Below the pieces are notes generated by a model. It made no database searches, was not told where the DNA came from, and saw only the letters and a list, made by a program, of their open reading frames with translations. The position numbers and the translations under genes are program-made. Of a stretch of 64,000 nt of DNA, positions 18,822 through 27,022 are shown piece after piece (the stretch's first letter is position 1; each line of letters starts with the position of its first letter). The stretch covers positions 62,001 to 126,000 of the forward strand of contig CAWDHW010000004.1 in NCBI GenBank assembly GCA_963802205.1. The letters run 5' to 3'. The DNA comes from DYRB01 sp963802205. Its GTDB lineage: Bacteria; Pseudomonadota; Gammaproteobacteria; Chromatiales; Chromatiaceae.

Positions 18822-20033
18822 TCATGGTGAGGCGCCCCGGGGCGACAGCGGGGTACGCGGGGCTTGGCCGCGTAGGAAGGTCTCGATCACCCGCATGGGA
18901 CCGCCGCAGCAGGGGCAGGGACGGCCTTGGGGCGTATCCGGGGATGCCGGCGGTGGGCTGGGGGCAAGCTCCGGGATCGCCAGGACCGCGGGCGGCGGTG
19001 GCGCCAGCAGGGCGCGGGCCCGCACCAGGTTCGCCACCCGTGCGGCATTGGCCAGCAGCCCGTAGTGGCGGATGCGGTGCAGGCCGCTGGGCAGGACGTG
19101 GAGCAGGAAGCGGCGCATGAACTCCCCGGCGGCCAGCGTCATGGGCTGGTAGCGGCAGGCGCCCTTGGCGCGGTAGTCCTTCCATTGGAAGGTGACCCCC
19201 TGGTCATCGAGGGCGATCAGGCGGCTGTTGGCGATGGCCACCCGATGGGTGTAGCGCGACAGATAGGCGAGCACCGCCTCGGGCCCCGCGAAGGGGCGCT
19301 TGGCATAGACCACCCAGTCGATCCGGCGCAGCGGCAGCAGGAATTGGGCGAAGGCTGGCGCCTGCGCCAGGGCGGTGTGTTCGCCGAAGAACTTCAGTTC
19401 ACCGGCCTGGTGGGCGGCGCTGAGCTTGTCGAGGAACAGGCGCCGAAACAGCCGCGAGAGCACCCGCACGGGCAGGAAGAAGCCCGCCCGGCAGGCGACC
19501 CAGCGCGTGCCATCCAGAGAGATCCCGCCCCCGGGCACGATGCAGTGCACATGGGGGTGGTGGGTCAGGGCGGAGCCCCAGGTATGCAACACCGCCGTGA
19601 GGCCGATCCGGGCCCCCAGGTGCTTCGGGTCGGCGGCGAGGGTCAGCAGCGTCTCGGCGGCGGCCGCAAACAGCAGACCGTAGACCACCGTCTTGTTGTG
19701 GTAGGCGATCTCCCCGATGGGTGCCGGCAGGGTGAAGACCACGTGGTAGTAGTCCACCGGGAGCAGATCGGCCTGGCGTGCGGCCAGCCACTGCCTGGCG
19801 TTGGCCCCCTGGCACTTCGGGCAATGCCGGTTGCGGCAGGAGTTGTAGGCGATACCCGTGTGGCCGCAGTCCTCGCAGCGCTCCACATGACCGCCGAGCG
19901 CGGCGGTACGGCACTGCTCGATGGCCGACATGACCTTGAGCTGACCGAGGCTCAGGTGCCCGGCCTGCGCCTGGCGCCAAGCCGGCCCGTGGACGCGGAA
20001 GATGTCCGCGACCTCCAACCCCTGCCCGGACAT
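18822..20033 (-). mobile_element. IS91-family transposase
   Basis: A 403-aa rolling-circle (HUH-like) transposase of the IS91 type. The N-terminal zinc-binding region has paired CxxC motifs (CEDCGHTGIAYNSCRNRHCP), then the His-rich metal site ALTHHPHVHCIVPGGG, then the catalytic Tyr region YLSRYTHRVAIANSRL. The frame is intact over full family length. It starts 12 bp after the stop of a tyrosine recombinase on the same strand; this two-gene arrangement recurs in a subset of IS91-like elements. Element boundaries not resolved. Confidence 0.9.
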
Positions 20034-20045
20034 GGCCGCCCCGGC

Positions 20046-20936
20046 TCAGGCGGGCGCGTGCGGCCCCAAGTGCAGATGCTCCAGCGGACCGGTGACCTCG
20101 CGCAGGGTGCGCGTGGCCACCTGGCTGTAGAGGGCGGTGTTCTCCAGCTTCTGGTGCCCGAGCAGCACCTGGATGACGCGGATGTCCACCTTCTGCTCCA
20201 GCAGATGGGTGGCAAAGCAGTGACGTAACGTGTGCAGCGAGACGCGCTTGGTGATCCCGGCGTCCGCCGCCGCGCTGTGGCAGGCGCGATTGAGCTGGCG
20301 GGTCGACATCGGATCGACCGGGTTCTGCCCCGGGAACAGCCACCCCCGGGCAGCATCTTGCCCCGCGCCTTGGCCTCGCGCCACCAGGCCCGCAGCAACG
20401 CGAGCAAGGTCGGGGACAGCATCGCGTAGCGGTCCCGGCGTCCCTTGCCCTTGCTCGACGCGAATGGCCATACGCTCGCTGTCGATGTCCCCGACCTTCA
20501 GCGACACCACCTCCGAGGCGCGCAGACCTGCCCCGTAGGCCACCGACAGCGCCGCCTGGTACTTCAGCCCCGGGGCCGAGTCCAACAGCCGGGTGACCTC
20601 CTCGACGCTCAAGATCACCGGCAAGGTCCGTTCCCCTCGCACATGGCTGGTCTTCGCCGCCAGCTCGGGGTGTCCGAGGGTCACCTCGCAGAAGAACCGC
20701 AGCGCCGTCACCGCCGCGTTCAAACTGGGTCGGCCCACGCCGCTGTCGGCCAGGTGCAACTGGTAGCGGCGCAGGTCCTCCGCCGTGGCCGTTGTCGGGG
20801 ACCGCCGCAGGAAGGCGGCGAATTGCCCCACGGCGCGGATGTAGCCCGATTGGGTCTTCTCCGAGAGCTTGCGCAGGCGCATGTCTTCGATCATGCGCTG
20901 GCGCAGCGGACTGATAGTCTTGGGGTTGGCGGACAT
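20046..20936 (-). pseudogene. tyrosine recombinase of the IS91-type element, two compensating frameshifts
   Basis: A phage-integrase-like recombinase of about 296 aa paired with the IS91 transposase. The SAM-like N-terminal domain, the catalytic Arg region AYGAGLRASEVVSLK, HTLRHCFATHLL and LLGHQKLENTALYS are all in frame. Between roughly 20347 and 20450, however, the expected sequence (KGRRDRYAMLSPTLLALLRA...) is in a shifted frame. An extra base in the CCC at 20448-20450 and a missing one in the C5 run at 20343-20347 would restore it. The frame remains open by chance, so ~33 residues between the catalytic Arg and the HxLR box are scrambled. Either a decayed gene or two base-calling errors. 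Confidence 0.8.
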
Positions 20937-21333
20937 GGCTTAAGCTCCTGTCTTCGAGGTTGAGGGGAACTGCACCTCAAACCTCTAGACGGAGACGGGC
21001 CTGTCTGCCGACTCCTTCGCCGATCCCTACCCCCCAACCTCGCCGGCCGCTCCCTTACCGCGCGAGCGGTTTAGTCCACTGCGGCAAAACGGCCGTCCCC
21101 CGCCATGGCGACGAACGAGAAGAACCTCTACAAACGGGACACCGATTAGCTCCGGCCTGTAGTGTATGGGCCGTGGCTCGTTGACGCGGCTTCCAAGTCT
21201 AGGAGCGGGGGACTTCAAAGGGACACGGACGTGCATCTGACTGCCGCTCCGATACCCGAGGTGGTCGAAGCAACATTGACATGCACCCCATCCTGCGCTC
21301 AACTGGGTGCGAAATTCGGTACATCGAACGAGC
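20937..21333. other. intergenic region upstream of the IS91-type recombinase gene
   Basis: About 400 bases without a convincing gene. Bases 20958-20988 can fold into a hairpin (GAGGTTGAGG paired with CCTCAAACCTC, one bulge), close to where the other end of the IS91-type element is expected. Promoter signals for the toxin-antitoxin operon at 21334 should also be here. Confidence 0.45.
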
Positions 21334-21603
21334 ATGAACAGTATTCCAGCCCAAGATATCAAGCGCCGTGGGATTTCCGCGGTTGACGATGCGCTCCGGG
21401 ACGGCCCGGTCCATATCATCAAGAACAACCGCCCAAGCTATGTGGTCCTCTCGGAGGCGGCCTACTCCGAGCTGATCGAGGCGCATCGCGACGCAGCACG
21501 GGCGCGCCTGCTCGCCTCGCTGGAGGACCTCGAAACAGGCCGAACCTGTCGTTACGATGACGCCGACGCGCTGATGCGGGCCCTCGACGCCGAGGAGCCA
21601 TGA
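21334..21603 (+). CDS. type II antitoxin, Phd/YefM-like
   Basis: An 89-aa protein with the RRGISAVDDAL and NNRPSYVVLSEAAYSELIEA motifs typical of Phd/YefM-like antitoxins: an N-terminal DNA-binding fold and a C-terminal toxin-neutralizing tail. It would bind its own promoter and the toxin. ATG 21334 is preferred over an upstream in-frame start at 21307 because the family begins at about MNSIPAQDIK. Overlaps the toxin start by 4 bp (ATGA). Confidence 0.87.
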   Translation: MNSIPAQDIKRRGISAVDDALRDGPVHIIKNNRPSYVVLSEAAYSELIEAHRDAARARLLASLEDLETGRTCRYDDADALMRALDAEEP

Positions 21604-21878
21604 GCTTCGCGCTCGTTACGACCCAGCACTTCGAGCGGCGCGCTCGCAAGTTTCTCCGCAAGCATCCCGACCTTCGCCAAACCTTGCGGGATACCCTGGA
21701 CGCGCTCAGCCGAGACCCGTTCCAGCCCAACCTCAAGCTCCACCCCCTCGCTGGCACCTTGGCCGGCGTGCAGGCCGTCAGCCTCACCCACAGCTACCGA
21801 ATGACGCTAATCCTGAAGGTCACCGCGCAGGAGATCGTGCTGCTCGACCTGGGCACCCACGATGACGTGTACCGATGA
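21600..21878 (+). CDS. type II toxin, RelE/YafQ-like
   Basis: A 92-aa RelE/ParE-superfamily toxin. Basic N-terminal helices (ERRARKFLRKHPDLR) are followed by a beta sheet ending in LLDLGTHDDVYR, the His/Asp-containing C-terminus typical of YafQ-type ribosome-dependent mRNA interferases. Coupled to the antitoxin upstream and overlapping a degenerate gene downstream. Confidence 0.87.
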   Translation: MSFALVTTQHFERRARKFLRKHPDLRQTLRDTLDALSRDPFQPNLKLHPLAGTLAGVQAVSLTHSYRMTLILKVTAQEIVLLDLGTHDDVYR

Positions 21879-22320
21879 AGATCTCCGCCAAGGACATCGG
21901 GCGGTGGGCGCAGAGCCGCGAGGCCCAGGGCGACCTCCCACGATTGATTCGGCGGCTGGCGGTGCAGGCGGGTACTGTCACCGCGATTGCCTTTCCAGCC
22001 GGGGAATCCGTGAGTCGTCCAGGTTGGGACGACCAGATTCTGAGCAGTGAGGGCGTACCTTGGGTGCCTGCGGGTCGCTCCCTTTGGGAGCTGAGTGTGA
22101 GACACGACGTAGCGACCAAGGCTGAAGAGGCTACGTCAAGAGCACTCAGGAGACCGATCCGGACACCTGACAGGATTCGACATTGGTTGTCCTGACCGCG
22201 AGGCACCGGGCGAAAAAGCGCATTGGGCGGCTGGCAAGCGAGCCCAAGGCGAGCGGCGACGCATTTGTCCTTGGCAGCGGGCTGCTCGACGTGGTACCGG
22301 AGCGATCACCCTGGCAGACC
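21875..22320 (+). pseudogene. degraded 5' end of a large protein (possible STAND/defence-type)
   Basis: The first ~84 residues (MKISAKDIGRWAQSREAQGD, then FPAGESVSRPGWD and GVPWVPAGRSLWELSV) resemble the N-terminal domain of large multidomain proteins often found in defence neighbourhoods. After DVATKA the frame is lost. Further recognizable pieces appear in other frames: VVLTARHR near 22185, WAAGKRAQGE and VLGSGLLD near 22270, in the expected order. The gene then disappears. So this is a frameshifted, 3'-truncated remnant. The family link is from memory of similar sequences and should be treated as tentative. Confidence 0.6.
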
Positions 22321-22583
22321 AGATACTTGATCTGGGTACGGACTTCAGCTTGGGCCTCCACCACACATCGACGATCTGCGGCATCCTGCTCAGGGTCGGC
22401 AGGAGTCACCCGACGCAGCTGGAAGCGGTCAGTCGCAACAGGCGTCTGGATCGAGCCTCGCCGGGAGCGGCGGTGGTCAGATTCGCGGTGGCTCCCACTC
22501 CCCGAAAGGGGCTCGGAGGATTGGCCGTTGTACCGCGCTGTGCCTATCCAGCAGCCAGACCACAGCCTGTGGGTCAGGGGCGC

Positions 22584-23225
22584 TCAACCAGGCGGGTCTT
22601 GGCTGACGGGTAGGTGGCGGATCTGGGCCGGGGAGCGCACGACCAGCGGCAGGTCCAGCCAGGCGTGCAGGGGATAGATGTCCGCCTCCCCCCGCCGCCA
22701 GGCATCCAGCACATAGACCGGCTGCCCGGGGCCGGCGGCGAGGACGGTCGCGGTGTCCACGCGCTTCGGGTCATAGACCAGGACCGCGGAGTGTTCGCTG
22801 TAGGTGTCTTTGCTGATGACCACCCCTGTGGCGTCCCAGCCGACCTCGCGCACTGTCCCGATGACCCCGTCGTAGACCATGTCGCGCCATTCGTAACAGA
22901 GCCCGCGGCGCGTGCCGCCGAGGAGGTTGATCCTGGCGTTGCCGAGCCAGCCGCTCTCCCAGTTGAACTTCGGGTCCTGGCGGGCCTGGGTCAGGGTGCG
23001 CTCGAAGGCGGCCTGGATGGGGACCAGGGCCGGCTCCGGGATAGCATCCGGGCGCAGGCGGCCATGCCCGCAGCCGATGAGGGACAGGGACAGCGCCAGG
23101 GCCGGCAGGGTGGCCCAATGGCGGCGTTTCGTCCCCGCATACCGCCCCGGCGTCGCCCTGGCGCTGCGTCCGTCCGGACCGAGCCTTGCCCATCGCATCG
23201 TTGCCGTTCCCCAACTGTTTGCCAT
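22584..23225 (-). CDS. putative lipoprotein, unknown function
   Basis: A protein of up to 213 aa with a hydrophobic stretch ending in a lipobox (LSLIGC), so the mature form would be lipid-anchored with a periplasmic domain of ~160 aa. The N-terminal region before the lipobox is long; an internal ATG at 23198 shortens it slightly. The mature part contains WRDMVYDG, KDTYSEHSAVLVYDP and VLDAWRRGEADIYPLHAWL, suggesting a compact enzyme-like fold, but I do not recognize the family. Divergent from the vWA-like gene at 23343. Confidence 0.7.
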   Translation of the reverse strand: MANSWGTATMRWARLGPDGRSARATPGRYAGTKRRHWATLPALALSLSLIGCGHGRLRPDAIPEPALVPIQAAFERTLTQARQDPKFNWESGWLGNARINLLGGTRRGLCYEWRDMVYDGVIGTVREVGWDATGVVISKDTYSEHSAVLVYDPKRVDTATVLAAGPGQPVYVLDAWRRGEADIYPLHAWLDLPLVVRSPAQIRHLPVSQDPPG

Positions 23226-23342
23226 TCTTGCCCGGCGGTGGCCGGATTATTCCAGATCCGGGGATGGCTCGCGCAGTTGGAATGACCGGCGGGAACCCCG
23301 AGTATCCTAGGGCGCAATCCCCGCGAGCCCCAAGATCCGCCG

Positions 23343-24056
23343 ATGACATCAGACCGCAAAGACATTCGCAGCGGCGCCGACCCCGGCGCCGTAGACGCCT
23401 TCCTGCGCCAGGTGGCGACTACCCCCAGGCGGGGGCCCCTGGGTGCGGGTGGGCGCCTGATCTTTGCCCTGGACGCCACCGCGAGCCGCCAGCCGACCTG
23501 GGACCAGGCGATGCGCATCCAGTCGGCCATGTTCACTGAGACCCGCGAGCTGGGCGGGCTCTCGGTACAGCTTTGCCACTACGGCGGGGTCATGGCGTTC
23601 CATGCCTCGCCCTGGTGCGGCGAGGCGCGCGAGCTGGTTGGCCTTATGTCTCGGGTCTACTGTGAGGCCGGCCTGACCCAGATCGGCAGGGTCCTGGGCC
23701 ATGCCCTGGAGGAGACCGCCCGCAACCGGGTCAATGCCCTGGTGTTCATCGGCGACTGCGTGGAGGAGGGGGCCGATGAGCTTGCCGTCCTGGCCGGACG
23801 CCTCGGGCTCCAGGGGCTGCCGGCCTTCGTCTTCCAGGAGGGTGGCGACCCGGTGGCGGAGCGCGTCCTGCGCCAGATCGCGCGCTTGAGCGGCGGGGCC
23901 TATGCCCCCTTCGATGCCGCAAGCCCCCAGGTCCTGCGCGACCTCTTGAGCGCCGTGGCGGTCTATGCCGCCGGAGGGCGCAAGGCCCTCGGAGCGTTCG
24001 GGCGCAGCCGCGGCGGGGCCGTCCTGCAACTCACCCACCAGATGACCCGGGACTGA
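23343..24056 (+). CDS. vWA-like domain protein
   Basis: A 237-aa cytosolic protein with a von Willebrand A-like fold. LIFALDATAS resembles the metal-binding DxSxS strand/loop (here D-A-T-A-S), followed by alternating strand/helix segments (LVFIGDCVEE, LPAFVFQEGG). No signal peptide or membrane helix. It precedes the J-domain membrane protein by 4 bp, implying co-expression. Function unknown; probably a protein-interaction module. Confidence 0.78.
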   Translation: MTSDRKDIRSGADPGAVDAFLRQVATTPRRGPLGAGGRLIFALDATASRQPTWDQAMRIQSAMFTETRELGGLSVQLCHYGGVMAFHASPWCGEARELVGLMSRVYCEAGLTQIGRVLGHALEETARNRVNALVFIGDCVEEGADELAVLAGRLGLQGLPAFVFQEGGDPVAERVLRQIARLSGGAYAPFDAASPQVLRDLLSAVAVYAAGGRKALGAFGRSRGGAVLQLTHQMTRD

Positions 24057-24060
24057 TCCC

Positions 24061-24822
24061 ATGCCGGCGCGCATTATCCTGGTCCTGGCGATCATCGCCC
24101 TGGTCCTTTGGGGCCTGCACTGGTTCCGTCGCACCCCGTCCACCCAGGTCGCCGCAGGCCTGCGTAAGGCGGCAGTCTACGGCGGCATCGGGTTGCTGGT
24201 GGTTCTGGTCCTCTCCGGACGCCTGAGCCCGATTCTGGCGGCACTGGCGGCGGCGGTCCCCGCGGTGATGCGGTTGGCCAATCTCCTGCGTCTGTTCCCG
24301 GCCCTGCAACAACTGCTGCGCAGCCTGGGCTTGATAGGGGTCCCGGGTGCGGCGGGCGGGGTCGGCACCTTGGGCGGGGGGCAGGCATCCGCCATCCAGA
24401 CCCGTTTCATCGACATGACCCTGGACCACGGGAACGGGCGCATGGACGGGATCGTTCGCGAGGGGCCCTCCCATGGGCGGCGGCTGTCGGACCTCGGGCT
24501 CCCGGAGCTCTTGGCGCTGCTCGACCTCTGCCGGGCCCAGGACCCGCAGTCCACGGCGGTCCTGGAGGCCTATCTCGACCGCGAGCGCGGCGACTGGCGG
24601 GACCGGGCCGAGGACCGCGATCCGGGAGCCCAGGTCCGCCCCGGCGTGGGGATGGACAGGGCGGAGGCGCTCCGGGTCCTGGGCCTCGCCGAGGGGGCCG
24701 GGCCCGATGAGATCCGTGCCGCGCATCGAAGCCTGATGCAGCGCTTTCACCCCGACCGCGGCGGGTCCGATTACCTGGCGGCCATGATCAACGAGGCCAA
24801 ACGGGTCCTGATGGGGGACTGA
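24061..24822 (+). CDS. membrane-anchored J-domain protein
   Basis: A 253-aa protein with an N-terminal transmembrane helix (IILVLAIIALVLWGLHWF), a second hydrophobic stretch near residues 40-55, and a C-terminal J-like domain with the HPD motif in RFHPDRGGSDYLAAMINEAK. The HPD tripeptide stimulates DnaK-type ATPases, so this is a co-chaperone tethered to the inner membrane, similar in layout to Pam18/DjlA-like proteins. Co-transcribed with the vWA-like gene. Confidence 0.87.
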   Translation: MPARIILVLAIIALVLWGLHWFRRTPSTQVAAGLRKAAVYGGIGLLVVLVLSGRLSPILAALAAAVPAVMRLANLLRLFPALQQLLRSLGLIGVPGAAGGVGTLGGGQASAIQTRFIDMTLDHGNGRMDGIVREGPSHGRRLSDLGLPELLALLDLCRAQDPQSTAVLEAYLDRERGDWRDRAEDRDPGAQVRPGVGMDRAEALRVLGLAEGAGPDEIRAAHRSLMQRFHPDRGGSDYLAAMINEAKRVLMGD

Positions 24823-24908
24823 TCGGCTTGGCGCCGTCCCCCTGGCCCTGTACCCTGCCGGGCTATTCCAGGGCCCCGCCGGGGCCGGCATTGCCGAGGG
24901 TTTGCGCC

Positions 24909-25475
24909 ATGTCTATCAAGTCCGACCGTTGGATCCGCCGCATGGCCGCGGAACACGCCATGATCGAGCCCTTCGCCCCCGGCCAGGTGCGCGAGTCCGA
25001 AGGCGGGCGCATCATCTCCTACGGGACCTCGAGCTACGGCTACGACGTGCGCTGTGCCGACGAATTCAAGATCTTCACCAATATCAATTCGGCCATCGTC
25101 GATCCCAAGAACTTCGACTCCAACAGCTTCGTGGATCTGCGTTCCGACGTCTGCATCATCCCGCCCAACTCCTTCGCCCTGGCCCGGACCGTCGAGTACC
25201 TGCGCATCCCCCGCGACGTGCTGGTGGTGTGTCTGGGCAAGAGTACCTATGCCCGCTGCGGCATCATCGTCAATGTGACCCCGCTGGAGCCGGAGTGGGA
25301 GGGGCATGTGACCCTGGAGTTTTCCAACACGACACCCCTGCCGGCCAAGATCTATGCCCACGAGGGCGTGGCCCAGATCCTCTTTTTCGAGTCCGACGAA
25401 CCCTGCGAGTCGTCCTACAAGGACCGCGGCGGTAAGTATCAGGGCCAGCTCGGGGTGACCCTGCCACGGCCCTGA
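24909..25475 (+). CDS. dcd: dCTP deaminase
   Basis: A 188-aa enzyme deaminating dCTP to dUTP, feeding dTMP synthesis. Family hallmarks RSDVCIIPPNSFALARTVEY and GKSTYARCGIIVNVTPLEPEWEG (catalytic Glu in the latter) are intact, and the length is typical. The frame stays open upstream to 24828, but ATG 24909 gives the conserved MSIKSDRWIRRMA start. Confidence 0.96.
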   Translation: MSIKSDRWIRRMAAEHAMIEPFAPGQVRESEGGRIISYGTSSYGYDVRCADEFKIFTNINSAIVDPKNFDSNSFVDLRSDVCIIPPNSFALARTVEYLRIPRDVLVVCLGKSTYARCGIIVNVTPLEPEWEGHVTLEFSNTTPLPAKIYAHEGVAQILFFESDEPCESSYKDRGGKYQGQLGVTLPRP

Positions 25476-25494
25476 GGCCGCAGGAGGCGCCTGG

Positions 25495-25608
25495 ATGGTG
25501 ACGCCGGGCGGAGCCGCCGCATCGCTGGATCACAAGGTCTTCGATGCCGTGCGCGAACAGGCCGCCAAGGCGGGCCTGAGCGATGGGGCCGGCGTCCCTG
25601 TCTACTGA
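25495..25608 (+). CDS. small ORF (37 aa), unknown
   Basis: A short frame 19 bases after the dcd stop with a strong AGGAGG at 25482-25487 and good spacing. The product, beginning MVTPGGAAASLDHKVFDAV, is neutral and has no membrane helix. Immediately followed by a hairpin that may be the terminator. The ribosome-binding site and position are the only support; family unknown. Confidence 0.4.
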   Translation: MVTPGGAAASLDHKVFDAVREQAAKAGLSDGAGVPVY

Positions 25609-25623
25609 GGCTCAAGCACATAG

Positions 25624-25649
25624 GGGCCGCTGACCCCGGTCGGCGGCCC
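25624..25649 (+). terminator. hairpin after dcd, possible terminator
   Basis: A 12-bp GC-rich stem with one wobble (25624-25635 with 25638-25649; the innermost bases would form the loop), followed by TTGCGATGTTT. The T-rich tail is weak, so this could instead be a bidirectional structure between dcd and the minus-strand small gene. Confidence 0.45.
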
Positions 25650-25684
25650 TTGCGATGTTTCTGTGTCAGGCGTACCGGTTTGGG

Positions 25685-25822
25685 CTAGGAGGGCTTGGTG
25701 GGGGTCATCAGGCCCCCTGTCTTGTTGCCGGATGCCTTCTCCTTCTTGGCGGCACGCTTCTCTTTTAGGGTGTGGGCCGGTTTCTTCTTGGGCTCTTTGG
25801 TGGTGGTGCGTTCGTGGCTCAT
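25685..25822 (-). CDS. small lysine-rich protein, unknown function
   Basis: A 45-aa very basic protein (MSHERTTTKEPKKKPAHTLK at the N-terminus, Lys-rich throughout) with GGAG 8 bases before ATG 25822. The frame extends upstream to 26140 but that part lacks a start signal. Composition suggests a nucleic-acid-binding or disordered peptide; no function assigned. Confidence 0.55.
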   Translation of the reverse strand: MSHERTTTKEPKKKPAHTLKEKRAAKKEKASGNKTGGLMTPTKPS

Positions 25823-26133
25823 GGTGCTGACTCCGAGGGATGAACACGGGAGGGCCCCGCGGTAACCGCGCCCGGTAGGGCATGGCGGTGCGTCGGGAGT
25901 ATACCCCGCACGGCCGCGGTGCCGCCTGGTCTCTGAGTCTGCCGATTTCTCCGTCGTGCATGGGCCAGGACCGACCGTCGGGCGGCCAGGTGCGCCCGTG
26001 AAAGCCCAGGGGGCTGCCGACCGCTCTTGTCTCCCACGCCGGCCGTCCCCAAATTTCAGCACTGGCCCTGGGGATGGCTCGCCGATGGCCCACGGGCCTC
26101 CCCATCTCTTTCGTCGATGTAGGAGGCAGTCCC
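25823..26133. other. intergenic region, no gene seen
   Basis: About 310 bases between divergent small gene and the CBS protein. It should carry both promoters; I see no clear consensus. Confidence 0.35.
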
Positions 26134-26646
26134 ATGGCATGCAGAATCGAAGGTCTGATCCGGCGGGAAGTGCCGCTGCTCGATGCGGGTGCCAGTGTCC
26201 TCGAAGGGGCCAGGGCCATGGCCGAACGCAACGTCGGTTCCCTGGTGGTCACCCGGGCAGGGCAAGTCAGGGGACTCTTTACCGAGCGCGACCTGCTGCG
26301 ACGGGTGGTGGGGATCGGCCTCCGGCCGGAGGATGTGGCCCTGGGGGATGTCTGTAGTCAGACTTTGGTGACCATCGAGCACGACTCCACCTGTTTCAAG
26401 GCCGTGACCAGGATGGAGGCACACGGGTGCCGTCGCCTGGTGGTTTACCGCAATGGAGTGTACGTCGGCCTGGTCAAGCTCACCGACTTGGCCCATGCCC
26501 TCGCCCTGCACGGGCGCAAAGGCAAGGACATCCTGCTCAACGTCCTGGGGTTCGCCACCATTGCGGCAGCGGTCGGCGTCATTGCGCTCCTTTTGGTTCA
26601 ACTCCCGGACGTGATGAATCTCGTCGGCCAGGTCTCGACCCGATGA
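26134..26646 (+). CDS. CBS-domain pair membrane protein
   Basis: A 170-aa protein with two tandem CBS motifs (about residues 8-60 and 70-125: GARAMAERNVGSLVVTRAG, TRMEAHGCRRLVVYRNG) that commonly bind adenosine nucleotides, then one C-terminal transmembrane helix (VLGFATIAAAVGVIALLLV). An AGGAGG at 26121-26126 supports ATG 26134. Possibly a ligand-sensing subunit for a membrane partner; the partner is not evident. Confidence 0.85.
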   Translation: MACRIEGLIRREVPLLDAGASVLEGARAMAERNVGSLVVTRAGQVRGLFTERDLLRRVVGIGLRPEDVALGDVCSQTLVTIEHDSTCFKAVTRMEAHGCRRLVVYRNGVYVGLVKLTDLAHALALHGRKGKDILLNVLGFATIAAAVGVIALLLVQLPDVMNLVGQVSTR

Positions 26647-26727
26647 TGGGTCACCCCTCGGCGCCGCATCTCAGCCAGCCCTCTGCTCGGCTTGGGGTCG
26701 CCCGCGCGGGTCCGGCGCAGGGTGCCG

Positions 26728-26973
26728 TTAGGCGGGGTCGGTTGGGCCCTTGTTCCGCGGGCGAGTGAGCCGGAGGGTGAAGAAGGTCAGGGCGCTGGAG
26801 AGGATGGCCACGAAGACCAGCAGGGGCCAGATGACCCCGACCAGTTCCCAGCCCATGGCGACCACGGTCCACTGGTCCTGCGCGGCGGCGGTGGCCAGGG
26901 CGTATTGGCCCAGCAGGGCGTCGCTGTAGACACCAAAGGTGAGGATCAGGGCGCCGTAGATGATGTAGCACAT
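26728..26973 (-). CDS. small two-helix membrane protein, unknown
   Basis: An 81-aa protein with two hydrophobic segments (residues ~3-22 and ~44-68) and a positively charged tail. GAGGA lies upstream of ATG 26973. Follows hisC on the same strand, 49 bp away. No recognizable family. Confidence 0.6.
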   Translation of the reverse strand: MCYIIYGALILTFGVYSDALLGQYALATAAAQDQWTVVAMGWELVGVIWPLLVFVAILSSALTFFTLRLTRPRNKGPTDPA

Positions 26974-27022
26974 GGTATTTCCTCAGATGCCGTTCGGTCC
27001 CGTCGCCCATTGGAAATGGTGT

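Noticed and set aside
22183..22677. 164-codon plus-strand open frame after the decayed gene
   Set aside because: Only its first ~45 codons carry remnants of the degraded gene; the rest is Arg/Ser/Trp-rich noise running into the lipoprotein gene on the other strand.
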